From Benincasa hispida (Eukaryota > Streptophyta > Magnoliopsida > Cucurbitales > Cucurbitaceae), in assembly GCF_009727055.1 (NCBI RefSeq), contig NW_024064356.1:186001-250000 (forward strand): a stretch of 64,000 bases of DNA, written 5' to 3'. The stretch's first letter is position 1. Each line of letters starts with the position of its first letter. Below, piece after piece: positions 22,966-34,050 of the stretch. Made by a program: the position numbers and the translations under genes. The notes under the pieces were generated by a model, which worked only from the letters and a program-made list of their open reading frames with translations, did no database searches and was not told the DNA's origin.

Positions 22966-23290
22966 ATGAGCAAAGGAAATACTCCTGAGCTCAAGTATGA
23001 CCTAGAGATTGAAAGAACTTTTCGCACAAAGCAGAGAAACAGACGTAAACGGCAAGGAAGACCCTGTAGAATGGCTGAACAACTTGAAGAATGAGTAGCA
23101 AATGAAAACAACATGATGGAAAATCCCATCCTACTGGCAAATGATCGCAATAGACCACGAAATCCTACTGGCAAATGATCGCATTCTTTTGAGGAATGCC
23201 CACGAAATCCTCAATCAGTTTACTTTGTCAAATACAATACTTATTCAAGCACTTACAACCCAAGGTGGTGAAATCACCCCTGGGTTTGTT
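22966..23290 (+). pseudogene. Element A gag, internally deleted
   Basis: Begins ATG at 22966 (MSKGNTPELKYDLEIERTF, an Athila-like gag start), with a stop after MAEQLEE at 23092. A few residues further it reads ENPILLANDRN and then jumps to the gag C-terminus EECPRNPQSVYFVKYNTYSS, TYNPRW, stop, NHP. In Athila-like gags these two parts are separated by several hundred residues, so most of the capsid is deleted. A short direct repeat of AATCCTACTGGCAAATGATC sits at the joint (about 23129 and 23161), a plausible footprint of the deletion. Text becomes non-gag at about 23290. Confidence 0.75.
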
Positions 23291-24975
23291 TTCGGTTGAT
23301 TCTTGAATACTCATTTACTTTTGGCATCAATTGGGTGATACCCATTGTGTTTCAACTTTGGATTCAAGTTGGTGAAGGTATTGAGGTGTTGTTCAGTGAA
23401 GTTGGAGTTTGTTTTAGCGAGTTTTGGTAAGTTTTATGCTTTGATGACCCTCTTGTGGATTAATTTTGGTTGTTGAGAAATTTTGGTAAAGTCATTTGGA
23501 AGTGATTTTTTTTACGAAGCTACATATGGATAATTTATTTGAGACATTGGTAGTGAAGTATGTATTTGATTCAAGCTTTAATCATGTAAGCCTAATTTCA
23601 AATTATGATTAGGGGGTTGATTCAAGAATTTCATTCAAGATGAAGAAGAGTTTGGTTTGCTAATTATTTGGGCTTAAAATTGGAGGTTTGGAAGGTGAAT
23701 TTGAATTGGACCACACCTTAGATAAGGTTATCTGGAAATATTTTGTAATATTTAGGTGTTTGGAATTTGGCCTTAACTATTAATTTTAAAGTTTGGTTTA
23801 TGTTTAGGCTTGATTAAGGATTCAAGAATTTCACAAAGATTCAATTGTTTTTTGGTTCGACCTAATATCAAGGTAAGTAATCTTACTACTGGAACTGCCC
23901 ACAGGCCAGGCATTAGATGTATGCTAGCATGATAAATGTACGTTATGGCATAATGTTAGCATGATAGACTGATAGTATAATATGATCAAAGTTGTTCTGG
24001 TACGAGATCTGAATTATTTATTTATGCACATAGACACTTGAATGCTAGTATGAGATGGTATGTGCTTCCATATGGTTTTATTTGATCTGATGATGTTGAG
24101 GTACACATGTATGTTGTAGAACTATGATGTTGAGGTATATGTGTATGTTGTAGAGCCATGATGTTGAGGTTTATATGTATGTCATAGATTCGTACAATGA
24201 TGATTATGATATTGAGACTGTGCAAATGTCCTTACTAATTAGTTAGATGCCCATTAGATTTTGTGTTTCCTTCGGGATTCACCAGTTTGTGTTTCCTTGG
24301 GGATTCACCAGTTTTTGTTACCTTCGGGATTCACCAGTTTATGTTTCCTTCGGGATTCACCAATTTGTGTCTCATTCGGGTTCACTAGTTTATGTCTCCT
24401 TCAGGATTCACCAGTTTGTGTCTCCTTCGAGATTCACCAGAGGTGGGCATACTTAACTACAATAGGATAGGACTCAGTCTCCTTCTTGTTTCTTGTGCAT
24501 ATGTGTCCCATGAGGGCTAGAGCAATTTATATGTTGTATCAGAGGTGGGTATCTAGAGGACATATATGCCCAGCCTGAACCCAGAAGTGGGGTTACTTAC
24601 TGAGTATTTTATACTCATTCTTTCTCATGTTGTTATTTCAAGTAAGGGTAGAGATGCACTGGCGATGGACAAACAGAATTCGTGATCAAGCCACTGGGAT
24701 TAGTTTTTATGCTTTCGCATCATGAAATTTAGAGTTCTTTTCATGTTTTTCTTACTTTTAGTTTTGATATTTAAAACTTACTTTAAGAATCGTTTTTCAG
24801 ACTCATTTACTATTCTTTATGATTTATGTGTACCCTACTATTGTTTTTGTATTTGAATTTAATGAAAGTCTTTTGAACTTATCTTATTTAATTAGCCTTT
24901 ATTTCGCCATAACCGAGTGTAGTTTTGAGTTCCATACATGCATGTATTTAGTAACGGCCTAACTTAAGTCCTAGC
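23291..24975 (+). repeat. Del/Tekay-like Gypsy LTR, probably solo
   Basis: Non-coding. It has features I associate with Del/Tekay LTRs: a spliced-leader-like AAGGTAAGTAATC near 23873, a minisatellite, then GGGTTACTTACTGAGTATTT, TACTCATTCTTTCTCATG and TTCAAGTAAGGG before a T-rich end and a TAGTAACGGCCTAACTTAAG terminus. No target duplication or clear TG…CA ends were found, so the limits are approximate. It interrupts the gag of element A. Confidence 0.45.
24259..24440 (+). repeat. 26-bp minisatellite, seven copies
   Basis: Seven tandem units of consensus TTTGTGTYTCCTTCGGGATT plus CACCAG, the fifth being one base shorter. The periodicity produces two overlapping repeat-like reading frames, which I take as artefacts. 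It lies within the Del/Tekay-like LTR. Confidence 0.9.
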
Positions 24976-25050
24976 GGATAAACTTGTAACAACATAGATA
25001 TACAATGATGCACGCAAGGTTCAAGTCCATGTCCCCGTTAACAGTTTTTC

Positions 25051-25069
25051 GGCAACAACGCCATAAACT
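25051..25069 (-). other. Primer-binding-site-like sequence left of element C LTR
   Basis: GGCAACAACGCCATAAACT on plus; the reverse complement AGTTTATGGCGTTGTTGCC resembles the A and D primer binding sites with their spacer. If real it sits on the wrong side for a simple 3' LTR, because the polypurine tract is at the other end of the same LTR. Confidence 0.35.
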
Positions 25070-26990
25070 TGACAAACACAAATGTAATCTTATGCATCAT
25101 AAACTTGTAACGACATAAACTTCTAACGCAGTAATTGTAATGCAATGCAAACCCATGCCATAAACTTGTTGTGACATAGATTTTACGCGATGATATGTGA
25201 TACTACTTCTAGATATGTGTTATTAACGAATGTTCTTGTAGTATGCTATGCATTGTCACAAGTTTCCTTACGTTGAAACCAAGTATAATTTCATCGCAAG
25301 TTTCTCAGTGTGATCCGAGGTCAAACACAGCGACTGTTTTAGGTTATTGCATTATGCTTGTGATATATGTGACTAAGAGTTTTTCAATTTATAAAAGAAT
25401 TTATGTACAAGTAATTAAACATGTGATAACGTTAAGTAAAGCGATAAAGAAAATGCGATAATAACATAAATTGCGTTAAAGTAAATTACGATAAAGTAAA
25501 TCTAAGCTAAGATGATACAAGATACAAGTTTCATGATACAAGATACTGAGGTCAAGGTTGGCTATGAAGATTATGCAAAGATCGTGTAATGCGGTGACAA
25601 GTCTTATGTATGAAGCAGAAACAGAAAAGATAACTAATATAAACAGCGCAAGTTCCTTAATTGCGTTAAAGATATAAGTACTATTCCACTTTTCCCTTGG
25701 CGTACACCTCTCGGTGATCGGTCACGTTCCCACATCTCTGTGGTTAAACAAGGATGAACGTAATGAATGCAAAGTTGCTTCCATCTTTGGAAGTACTACT
25801 CGCTTTAGTTAACGCATTCTTCTAACCTTCTCTCGACAGATCAGAATGACATCTTCACTTCTGCTCTCACAGATGAAGATGTCGTCTAGCATGCCTTAGC
25901 TAAACGCATTTATCCCTTTAGCACAGATTAAGTTACTCGTTTAATCCATATTAATTACCAAGGTATTAAGAAAATTTCATGGAGAAAACGATTAATGGAG
26001 GAACAGAAATAGACAGAAAAGTGGTAATGAAAGTGATCGAGACATTCAATAAAACTATTAAACGTCTGATACATGATTTGTGAATGAAGAGATTAAGAAG
26101 ATGAAATACACTTGATGAAATAGAGTTAGAAACAAATACAAACAAGCGCCAACGTCTTAGTGTCGATTTGGATGGAGATTTGCTTATCGGTGTGGATGGA
26201 GTGAACGAATGGATGAGCTTCCCTCTCAAGCTTGCTCAACCGATAGCAAGGATCTAAGCACAAAGCTTCACGACGGGGATATGGCATATTTGCACTGAGA
26301 CTCACCTCTCGGCCTTGTCTCTTCTCTTCTCGGATTTCTTCCAATCAGTACTCAACTCAGTCTTTCTCTCAATAATCCATCAGCAATTAGCCCTCGTATC
26401 AATTATCCCGTATCAAATATATCTTCTCTGAATTCTATGGGGGTATTTATAGGTGAAAAGGCTTTAACTTTTGGCTTGTGGACCCCACTTCTTGTTATGG
26501 AAATTTCGAAGATGGAGGAATAAATATTCCTTCTGTTATGCAATTAGACTGTCAAATCTGCACAACGGTTAGTTGTACACGTGTCGCAATCCTCCGCATT
26601 TGCATTGTTCAACTGCATCTTCCGATCGATTGCTCGCATGCAGTGTTGTTTTTATTACCGCATGCGTTGAAATTCAGCTCAGGATCGACTGTCGCATTGC
26701 ACCGTCATTGCGTTAATTGTCTCTTCGTTGTTGATTGATGGGCGCAATGTAACAGAGATGCGTTGTTCAATTTCTCGTTGAGCCTTGATCACAAGCAGTA
26801 CTTGGTTTCCTGCAAAACAGAGTAAAAATATCTTCTTCTACCATCTTGACATGTTAATGAGTGTAATTGCGATAATTCATAATTATTGTATTTCTGAGCT
26901 ACTTTTCATACAATCGACGCATATTCCTTCTCTTTTGGCCGCATATCTAGATAAGGTAGCATAAATAACTTGTATTTCTGCAAGTTATCA
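25070..26990 (-). repeat. Element C LTR
   Basis: A 1921-bp LTR on the minus strand, starting TGATAACTTGCAGAAATACA after a polypurine tract (26991-27003) and ending near TGTTTGTCA. It shares the U5-like line CTGTGTTTGACCTCGGATCA near 25312-25330 with element D and the same start as element A. TATA box on the minus strand at 26444-26451. The left limit is tentative. Confidence 0.75.
26444..26451 (-). promoter_or_regulatory. TATA box in element C LTR
   Basis: TATAAATA on the minus strand in CACCTATAAATACCCC, placed in the LTR as in elements A, B and D. Confidence 0.55.
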
Positions 26991-28382
26991 CACCCCCAAA
27001 TTTAGATATATGCTTGTCCTCAAGCATATCTTCTACTAAGGCAATAAAGCTAAATTCCTCTCCTATATTTTTGTGTCAATTGGCTACTCCGAATGCTACA
27101 ATTAGGCACATTTCTTAACAACGCAATTTCCTTCTATCCTTGTTAATTCTTAACAAAGCCCTACTTTATTCTTTTATATCACAAAATTTTGCTCAAAGAT
27201 GTTTTTCTAGTTTTTTTAAAATAGACTGTTTATCTCTTCTTTGTCAAAATAACTTGATATATCTATATGCATTAATCAAACTTTACGTTATTTATTAGAG
27301 ACTATTGGTTATGGTTACACTCTTCGTTTTGGTTTGTTCCCACGGCTGTCATGTGAATATCCAACTATGGTTGTGTGCCAATTTCAACTTTAACTCATGA
27401 TATTCAGAGGAGTTATCTCTTACACTCCTTCGTTTTTTCTTTTTTCTTTTTTTATATATTGCATTGTTCTTGGAAACCCACCTTCGTTTTGACTTACTCC
27501 TACGGGTGTCATACGAACATCCAACTAGGAACAGGCTTCTTTCACAACTAAACTCTTATCAGGTTGGGAACATTTTTTAGGTTTTCCCTTGCGCTGACAT
27601 TAGAGTTTGGCATAATTTTTATTTTATTTTATTTTATTTTTTGTAATGAAAATGAACACATGTTCTAAAAGATCGCATATTCTTGATCTTATCTGCTCAG
27701 ACCTTCCCCACCCCCAAATTTAAAGATAAGCAAGGTCCTCATTGCGTTGTTTGGATAGACTAGACAAACACTTAGAGAAAAAATTTCAAAAAGAAGGTTT
27801 GACCAGAACTTTAAAAGCTAAAAGGTAAAGTACTGCTAAACTAAGAATTAACTAAGTGTTGGTCAAAATTTACAAAGTATGGAAAATGTTTCTATGTATA
27901 AACATATATTACATCATGGCAGTGCAATGAATAACACAAAAGTAAAATATCAGAACATCGCAAATATTGACAAAGGATGATAAAGAAAAAGGCACAGGCA
28001 AAAAGGAGTGAATATGTACTCATTTGTATTGAATATTAACAAAGTATACAAATAATTAAAAATTAATGCAATATAAATTGTTGCCTAAATAATTGAACAA
28101 AGATCACAACGAATTTCATCGTTAACTTAGAAAAAATAATAGAATTGAATAAAAAATATAGAATGGCTTGCAAAAATTGTAAAGATTAATTGTTGAGGAG
28201 TAGGAGGATCTAGAGGAGGATTTTTGAACGGGTACTGCAGGAGCCTTCTTCAAAATTCAGTGCTGCAAAATAGTACAGAGGCATCATGGGACCATGAAGA
28301 TAAGCTGTGAGTAAATTAAAAATAATCAAGGTTGCACTCCGCAATCTGTCTTGGAGTGGCGATGGACTTTGTAAATATTGTG
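26991..28382 (-). other. Element C 3' untranslated region
   Basis: From the LTR inward: polypurine tract (AAATTTGGGGGTG on minus, 26991-27003), then hairpin 27011-27026 (TGCTTG, AGGA, CAAGCA). Two TTGGATG-type modules follow (27323-27370 and 27482-27530), then a second polypurine tract at 27709-27721 with a GCAATG/AGGA hairpin at 27730-27745. The order is the same as in elements A and B. The rest, up to the ORF stop at 28383, is AT-rich without coding. Confidence 0.75.
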
Positions 28383-30962
28383 TTAAGTATTGATCAACGC
28401 CTCCCTTGACGTAGCAGCACTGCGCTGTATATCGTCAATTTGCTCCATTACCACATCAAACCTCTGGTTGAAGAAGGCTTGTTGTTGTGTGAAGAGTTGT
28501 TGTTGTTGGGAGAAAAGGGACCGCATTTCAGCTAACTCTGCAACCAAGGAGGGGATGAAAGGTTGTGTCTGCGACGTCTCGCCAGCATCGTTTTGGGGTT
28601 AGGCAGAAGTGCCTTCACCCAAATCATGTGGGTCATCAATATGTGGCGATGGAATGGAAGGTTGTGGTAATGAAGCTGCGGGTGAGTAAATTGGTGGGTA
28701 TGCAGTTGAAGAATTTGAAGTGAGGAGAAGGTTGGCAAAATGCTCATGGAGTGGAGAAGAAGGTTGTGCGGGTAGGCTCAAAGGCTTGGATGGCAGATTA
28801 CTAAGGGTAAAAGGTCCAAAGGTTCTAGATCTTGCATTGTTTCTTCTTGGACTTTCCCTTTTCCCTAATCATCTCTGCGTTGTCTCTTTGGCCTGGGTTC
28901 TTGCGGCGCATTAAGATCGATTGCGGGCCTCTTTAACGGTAACACTAGACAATGCAGAGAGTCTTTGAGGAGCAGCCTCAGGATTTTGATATTGATGACG
29001 CCATGGACTTCTTCCATGGGTTCCTCCTCAATGCCTATGCCTACTAACAGGCACAGACTTGAAACAGTCCATGGAAAGAAATATTGTCCTCTAATGTGCC
29101 CCATAAAGCCTCGAATTTGACTTGCGATCAACCGACCCACATCAATAAGAATGTCGCGTGCAATGCAGTATGCGGCCATGACTCGATCCCTTGAAATGGT
29201 CTTGTCATGAGAAGTTGGGATCAACCGCTTTTTCACCAGATAAACCTAGAGCCTTGCCTCCGGAAGCAGAGTCTTGGACACCAGGGTCTTGATGTCTTTT
29301 AAAGAAACTGACCACTTCGTGCCCGATTGCGTTAATACTCGTTGTGCATCTTCCAACTGTTGTTCCGTGGGATCATCAATGATTTTGTTACCCAGTGCAT
29401 CCGGGTTATCCTTTATTTGGTATAGTTCATTGATGTCCTTTCCGCTGAAAGGCACCACTTGCCCTTTTATGGTCACCACATCCCTGGTGCCATGTAGTCT
29501 TCTATGGTAAAAGTCACGTACTACCTTCGGAACAACAATGGTTGGGTACTGGCAAAATGTATCCCAGCCATGCACCACGATCACACTCGTGATAAGGTAA
29601 GGTAGTGGCATTGGCGCAGGGTAAAAGCCCATCTCCATCAACAATTCGTCATTTTCTTTATTTCTGGATGGACGTGCCTTTGCCAACGCGGGCTTTCTGC
29701 TTTCTGCGACCGCTTTGCCCTTTTCTTTGGCCAATGCAAGGCGGGATTGTTGCCTTTGCTTTCTTTCCCGTTCCTTGCATTGTTCCTCCTTCTCTCGCTC
29801 GGCAAGTTCCTTGCCCTTTTTCTGTTGTAAGCGCCTCTATTAGCTTCGCGCTTCTTATTCTTCTCCTCTTCCAATATTTTTTTCTCTTCTTTCTTCTTCT
29901 TTTTCTCTTCCTCTTCTTCTTCTCTTTCTTCTCTCTCAAACTCTTCTACAAACTGCTCGAAGGCCAGCAGCAGACGTTGTTCCTCCTCGCTCCGCCTAAT
30001 TTCTTCAAACCTTGAGATCTCGTTGTTGCTGCGCATTTCCTCGTCTTGCAGTCTTCTTCTTCGATTTCCTTCTGCCATGATGAGCCTTGTGTCCATTTTC
30101 TCCTGTTTCTCCTCCTCTTCCTTCATCCTCCTTTCTTTTTCTTCTATTGCGTTGATCAAAATTAAAGGGTCAACAGTAAACCCTTGCGGTGCATTCTCCT
30201 TGCGACGCCGCATTATGGGGTATCTTCTCCTTCTTTGCCCTCCTCCGTCTTAACCAATTGTGTTGTTTCAGGTTGCGCCGGCTCCATCAATTGCGCTGTT
30301 TCCCCCCTGTCCTCCCTTACAGAGGTTGATTCTCCATCATTTTCTGAGCTCGCAGCCCTCTGCTTATTTTCTTCTTTTCCAGCCTTTCTCCCTTTGCTAT
30401 TCTTCTCCTTCTTTTCCTCTTCAACTACTTCCGGTTGCGTCTCCCTAGCAACCTCCTCCACCGCAACTTTGGAGGTTCCGTCATAGGTGTCTACGCTGGC
30501 AGTTACCTCATGAGTCTCTAAGGCCAGAATGCCTCGTTCCATCTCTTCTTCGTTCACCACCGCCTCCGCCACCACCATTTCTTCAGCCATCGCTGCCTCT
30601 TAAGTCACCACCGTCGTCACCTCCTCCATGAACAGTGGTTGGTTTACAACCCTTGCCTCGTGTAATCCTTCTCCTTGCTCCAAATGACTCAGAATGTTGC
30701 CAAACACTTCCTTGTCATCATGCCTCTTCTTCTCGCTCTCGGTTGAGACAGCTGGGGTTGGAACAAGGGTACTTTCAATGCTTTGCCCCCTCTTGAACAG
30801 AGGAGGCTAGACGGACAATAGGTTTCTCCGGGTTCTACCGGCGATTCTCGGGACGGTATGGGGTTGGGCAGCAAGCCTACGACTTGCTGCCTCTCGCATG
30901 GCAATTTGGTCAAATGAAGGGGTTGATAGTAAGGCAGATTGGTTGAAAGCTTGGTCAGCCAT
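28383..30962 (-). pseudogene. Element C extra 3' ORF, plant transposon-type protein
   Basis: Minus-strand ORF in the position of an Athila env-like ORF, starting at the ATG 30962-30960 (MADQAFNQSALLSTP). It continues through MREAASRRLAAQP, an acidic Lys/Glu-rich part and a long predicted coiled coil (30213-29900: EEKERRMKEEEEKQEK, RSEEEQRLLLAFEQFVEEFE). The globular domain follows (29700-29246: LMEMGFYPAPMPLPYLI, YHRRLHGTRDV, PFSGKDINELYQI; then TISRDRVMAAYCIARDILID, VGRLIASQIRG). It ends with a Pro-rich tail and a Gln-rich coiled coil (FSQQQQLFTQQQAFFNQRFD), stop at 28385-28383. There are in-frame stops near 30808 and 30603, at least one frameshift near 29830, and another break near 29240. 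The globular part resembles the family often labelled 'putative plant transposon protein'; the function is unknown and no transmembrane segment is evident. Confidence 0.75.
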
Positions 30963-31086
30963 GGATGATAAGCTTGGGAGAACTAGAAAATCGTTGGGAT
31001 GCTGGGGTAAAAAGAAAGCTCTGTATGCTAGCGTTAGGGTTTTTCAGAGTGTTAATGAGATAAAAATCTCACAAACGGGAAGGGTT

Positions 31087-31096
31087 CCTTTTTATA
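31087..31096 (-). promoter_or_regulatory. TATA-box promoter candidate upstream of the element C extra ORF
   Basis: TATAAAAAGG on the minus strand, 125 bp before the ORF start at 30962. The stretch between includes AAAACCCTAACGC, typical of plant 5' untranslated leaders. It is internal to the element, so the extra ORF may be transcribed separately from the LTR transcript. Confidence 0.5.
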
Positions 31097-31235
31097 GGTT
31101 GGGTCGTAGTGTGCCTAATGTGATTTTTACGGTGACAGGCCTCGAGAAGCTCAAAAGGCCCGTCGTTCGAACTTCCCTCATTTATGAATTTTCAGAAAAA
31201 CATCTTTTCGTCTGCAGAATCATCATTGCTTAGGA

Positions 31236-34050
31236 TACAAAACGATTGGACTTCTCAACGAAGACCAGAAGAATGCGTTGATGAGCATTCTAAGGAAACA
31301 TATACGAGCAATTGCCTAGACGCTCGCCGACATTAGAGGAATTAGCCCAGCGTACTATATGCACTGCATTCGTCTTGAAGAGGACCACAAAGCAACGATC
31401 GAACATCAAAGTAGACTCAACCCTGCGATGAAAGAGGTCGTTAAAAAGGAGATCATTAAATGGTTAGATGCAGGCATCATCTATCCTATAGCAGATAGCA
31501 CGTCGGTCAGCCCCATGCAGTGTGTGCCGAAAAAGGGCGGCATGACGGTAGTCCCGAATGAAAACAATGAATTAATACCATAAAGTACCGTCATGGGTGG
31601 TGCATTTGCATGGACTACCACAAGCTGAATGCGGCCACAAAGAAATATCATTTCCCTCTATTGTTCTTTGATCAAATGCTAGATTGTCTAGCTGGAAATG
31701 ACTTTTATTACTTTCTAGATGGTTATGTCGGGTACAATCAGATTATGATAGCTTCAGAAGACCAAGACAAGACCACATTCACCTACCCATATAGGACCTT
31801 TGCTTTTCACCGCATGTCATTCAGCCTCTGCAATGTGCCAAGTACATTCCAAAGGTGCATGATGGAAATCTTTTCAGACTATCTTGAGAACTCTGTCGAA
31901 ATCTTTATAGACGACTTCTCTATTTATGGGAACACTTATGAAGTCTGTCTAGCCAACTTGGAGAAGATACTGAAGAGACGCGAAGAGACGAGTCTGGTGC
32001 TTAACTGGGAAAAATGTCATTTCATGGTGAAGGAGGGCATAGTGTTGCGGCACAAGGTTTCCCGGGATGGGTTGGAGATGGACAAAGAAAAAATCAAAGC
32101 AATTGAAAAACTTCCACCTCCAACAAACAAGGCTGTACAAAGTTTCTTGGGGCACGCTGAATTCTACAGACGCTTTGTGAAAGATTTTTCGAAAATAGCA
32201 CGACCACTAAGTACGTTGTTAGAGGCTAACAGAAAATTCAAATTTGACAACAACTGCCTCAACGCATTCAGAGTTTTGAAGAATGCATTGATTACCGCAC
32301 CCGTATTAATTGCACCTGATTGGACACTGCCCTTTGAAATAATGTGCGATGCAAGTGGGTATGCGATAGGAGCAGCTTTAGCACAAAAGAGAAAAACAAT
32401 CTTGCATCCTATCGCATATGCGAGTAAAACGTTAAATCCTGCTCAGAAAAATTATACCACCACAGAGAAAGAGCTTCTCGCGGTAATTTTTGCGTTGGAA
32501 AAATTTCAAGCATATCTGCTGGGGACAAAGGTACTACTCATCCATACAGATCATTCGACAATAAAGTACTTAATGACAAAGAAGGATGCAAAGCCAAGGT
32601 TGATCAGATGGGTTCTCCTCCTTCAGGAATTTGATATAGAAATAATTGACCGAAAGGGGACAGAGAACCAAGTTACGAATCATTTTTCTAGATTGGAAAA
32701 TCCTGAGGTTGGCCGCAATGAGTCTAAGGTGAGTGTGGTATTCCCGGATGAGCAGCTGTTCCATATTAAAGAATTTCCTTGGTATGTAGACATAGTCAAT
32801 TATCTGGTTTGCGTGCAATTTCCTGAAGATTTCACCTACCACCAATAGAGGAAGCTCAAACATGAATCCAGACATTATTATTGGGATGAGCCGAATCTGT
32901 ATAAAAGAGGGGCAGACCAGATTTGGCGATTATGCGTACCAAATGCTGCTCAACAACACATATTATCGCAATGTCACGACTCACCATATGGTGGGCACTT
33001 TGGAAGACAGCGCACCGCAACTAAAGTTTTACAGAGTGGATTCTTTTGGCCTACATTGTTTAAGGATGCAACTGACTATATATGAAGTGTGATTGGTGCC
33101 AACGCACAGGTAACATTTCATGGAAACATGTCATGCCGATGAACACCATCTTGGAGCTTGAATTGTTCGACGTATGGGGGATTGATTTCATAGGACCATT
33201 CCCTCCCTCGAATGGTAAACATTACATTTTATTAGCCGTCGATTATGTCTCCAAGTGAGTAGAGGCAGTGGCATGTGTCGCAAGTGATACAGCTGTAGTC
33301 TCCCAGTTCCTGAAGAAACATATTTTCACTCGTTTTGGCACTCTCCGTGCCATCATAAGTGATGAAGGGTCCCACTTTGTCAACCATAGTATCGAACTGC
33401 TACGCAAATACAACATTCTCTATAAAGTGGCCACCGCATACCATCCGCAGACGAATGGTCAGGCCGAGGTGTCGAATCGGGAGATTAAGTTGATACTCGA
33501 GAAGGTAGTAAGGCCTTCGCGAAGAGATTGGGCAACAAAGCTTGATGATGTGTTATGGGCATACCGAGCTGCATTTAAAACACCAGTAGGTATGTCCCCA
33601 TATGCGTTGGTATTTGTGTCATTTGCATCTGGACTGGAATATAAGGCACTGTGGGAGGTAAAGAAGCTGAATTTTGATTTGAAGTAAGTAGGAGAAGCGC
33701 AAAAAATACAATTGGGTGAGCTAGAAGAATGGAGGATTAACGCATATGAAAATGCAAAAATTTACAAGGAACGCACCAAGCACTGGCATGACAAACACAT
33801 ATGCGGCAAGAACCTCCAGGTTGGTTAGAGGGTCTTACTATTCAACTCACGTCTGCGGCTCTTCTCGGGAAAACTAAAGTCACGTTGGTCCGGACCATTC
33901 ATAGTTAGACAAGTATTTCTGCATGGTGCAGTTGAATTATCAAATGATGACGAAACCAACATATTCAAAGTTAACGGGCAGCGAGTAAAGGCATATTATA
34001 GAGAAGGCTGGCATCGCCAAGTCGACTCCGTGGAACTAAAAGAACTTTGA
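31236..34050 (+). pseudogene. Element B pol: RT, RNase H, integrase (Athila-like)
   Basis: 5'-truncated Gypsy pol, lacking protease. It starts IGLLNEDQKNALMSILRKHI with a TGG-to-TAG stop at 31317, then LADIRGISPAYYMH. After a frameshift near 31580-31610 the long frame 31610-32848 reads [28 protein letters not shown] and [10 protein letters not shown] (RT active site F-I-D-D). RNase H follows with [20 protein letters not shown] and [10 protein letters not shown]. Integrase: HDSPYGGHFG and CDWCQRTG (HHCC finger) in shifted frames, [20 protein letters not shown], a stop in SKWVEA (33257), ISDEGSHF and GQAEVSNRE (DDE triad all present). The C-terminus REGWHRQV ends with a stop at 34048-34050. It would encode replication and integration enzymes; not translatable now. 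Confidence 0.95.

Noticed and set aside
24247..24470. Two overlapping forward ORFs with repeated HQF/SPV patterns
   Set aside because: Produced by the 26-bp minisatellite, open in two frames, no domain.
29605..30486. Forward ORFs rich in Phe, Leu and Ser (apparent membrane proteins)
   Set aside because: Antisense shadows of the Glu/Lys-rich coiled-coil part of the element C extra ORF.
30898..31233. Forward ORF of 111 codons
   Set aside because: Antisense to the promoter, leader and start of the element C extra ORF; no family resemblance on plus.
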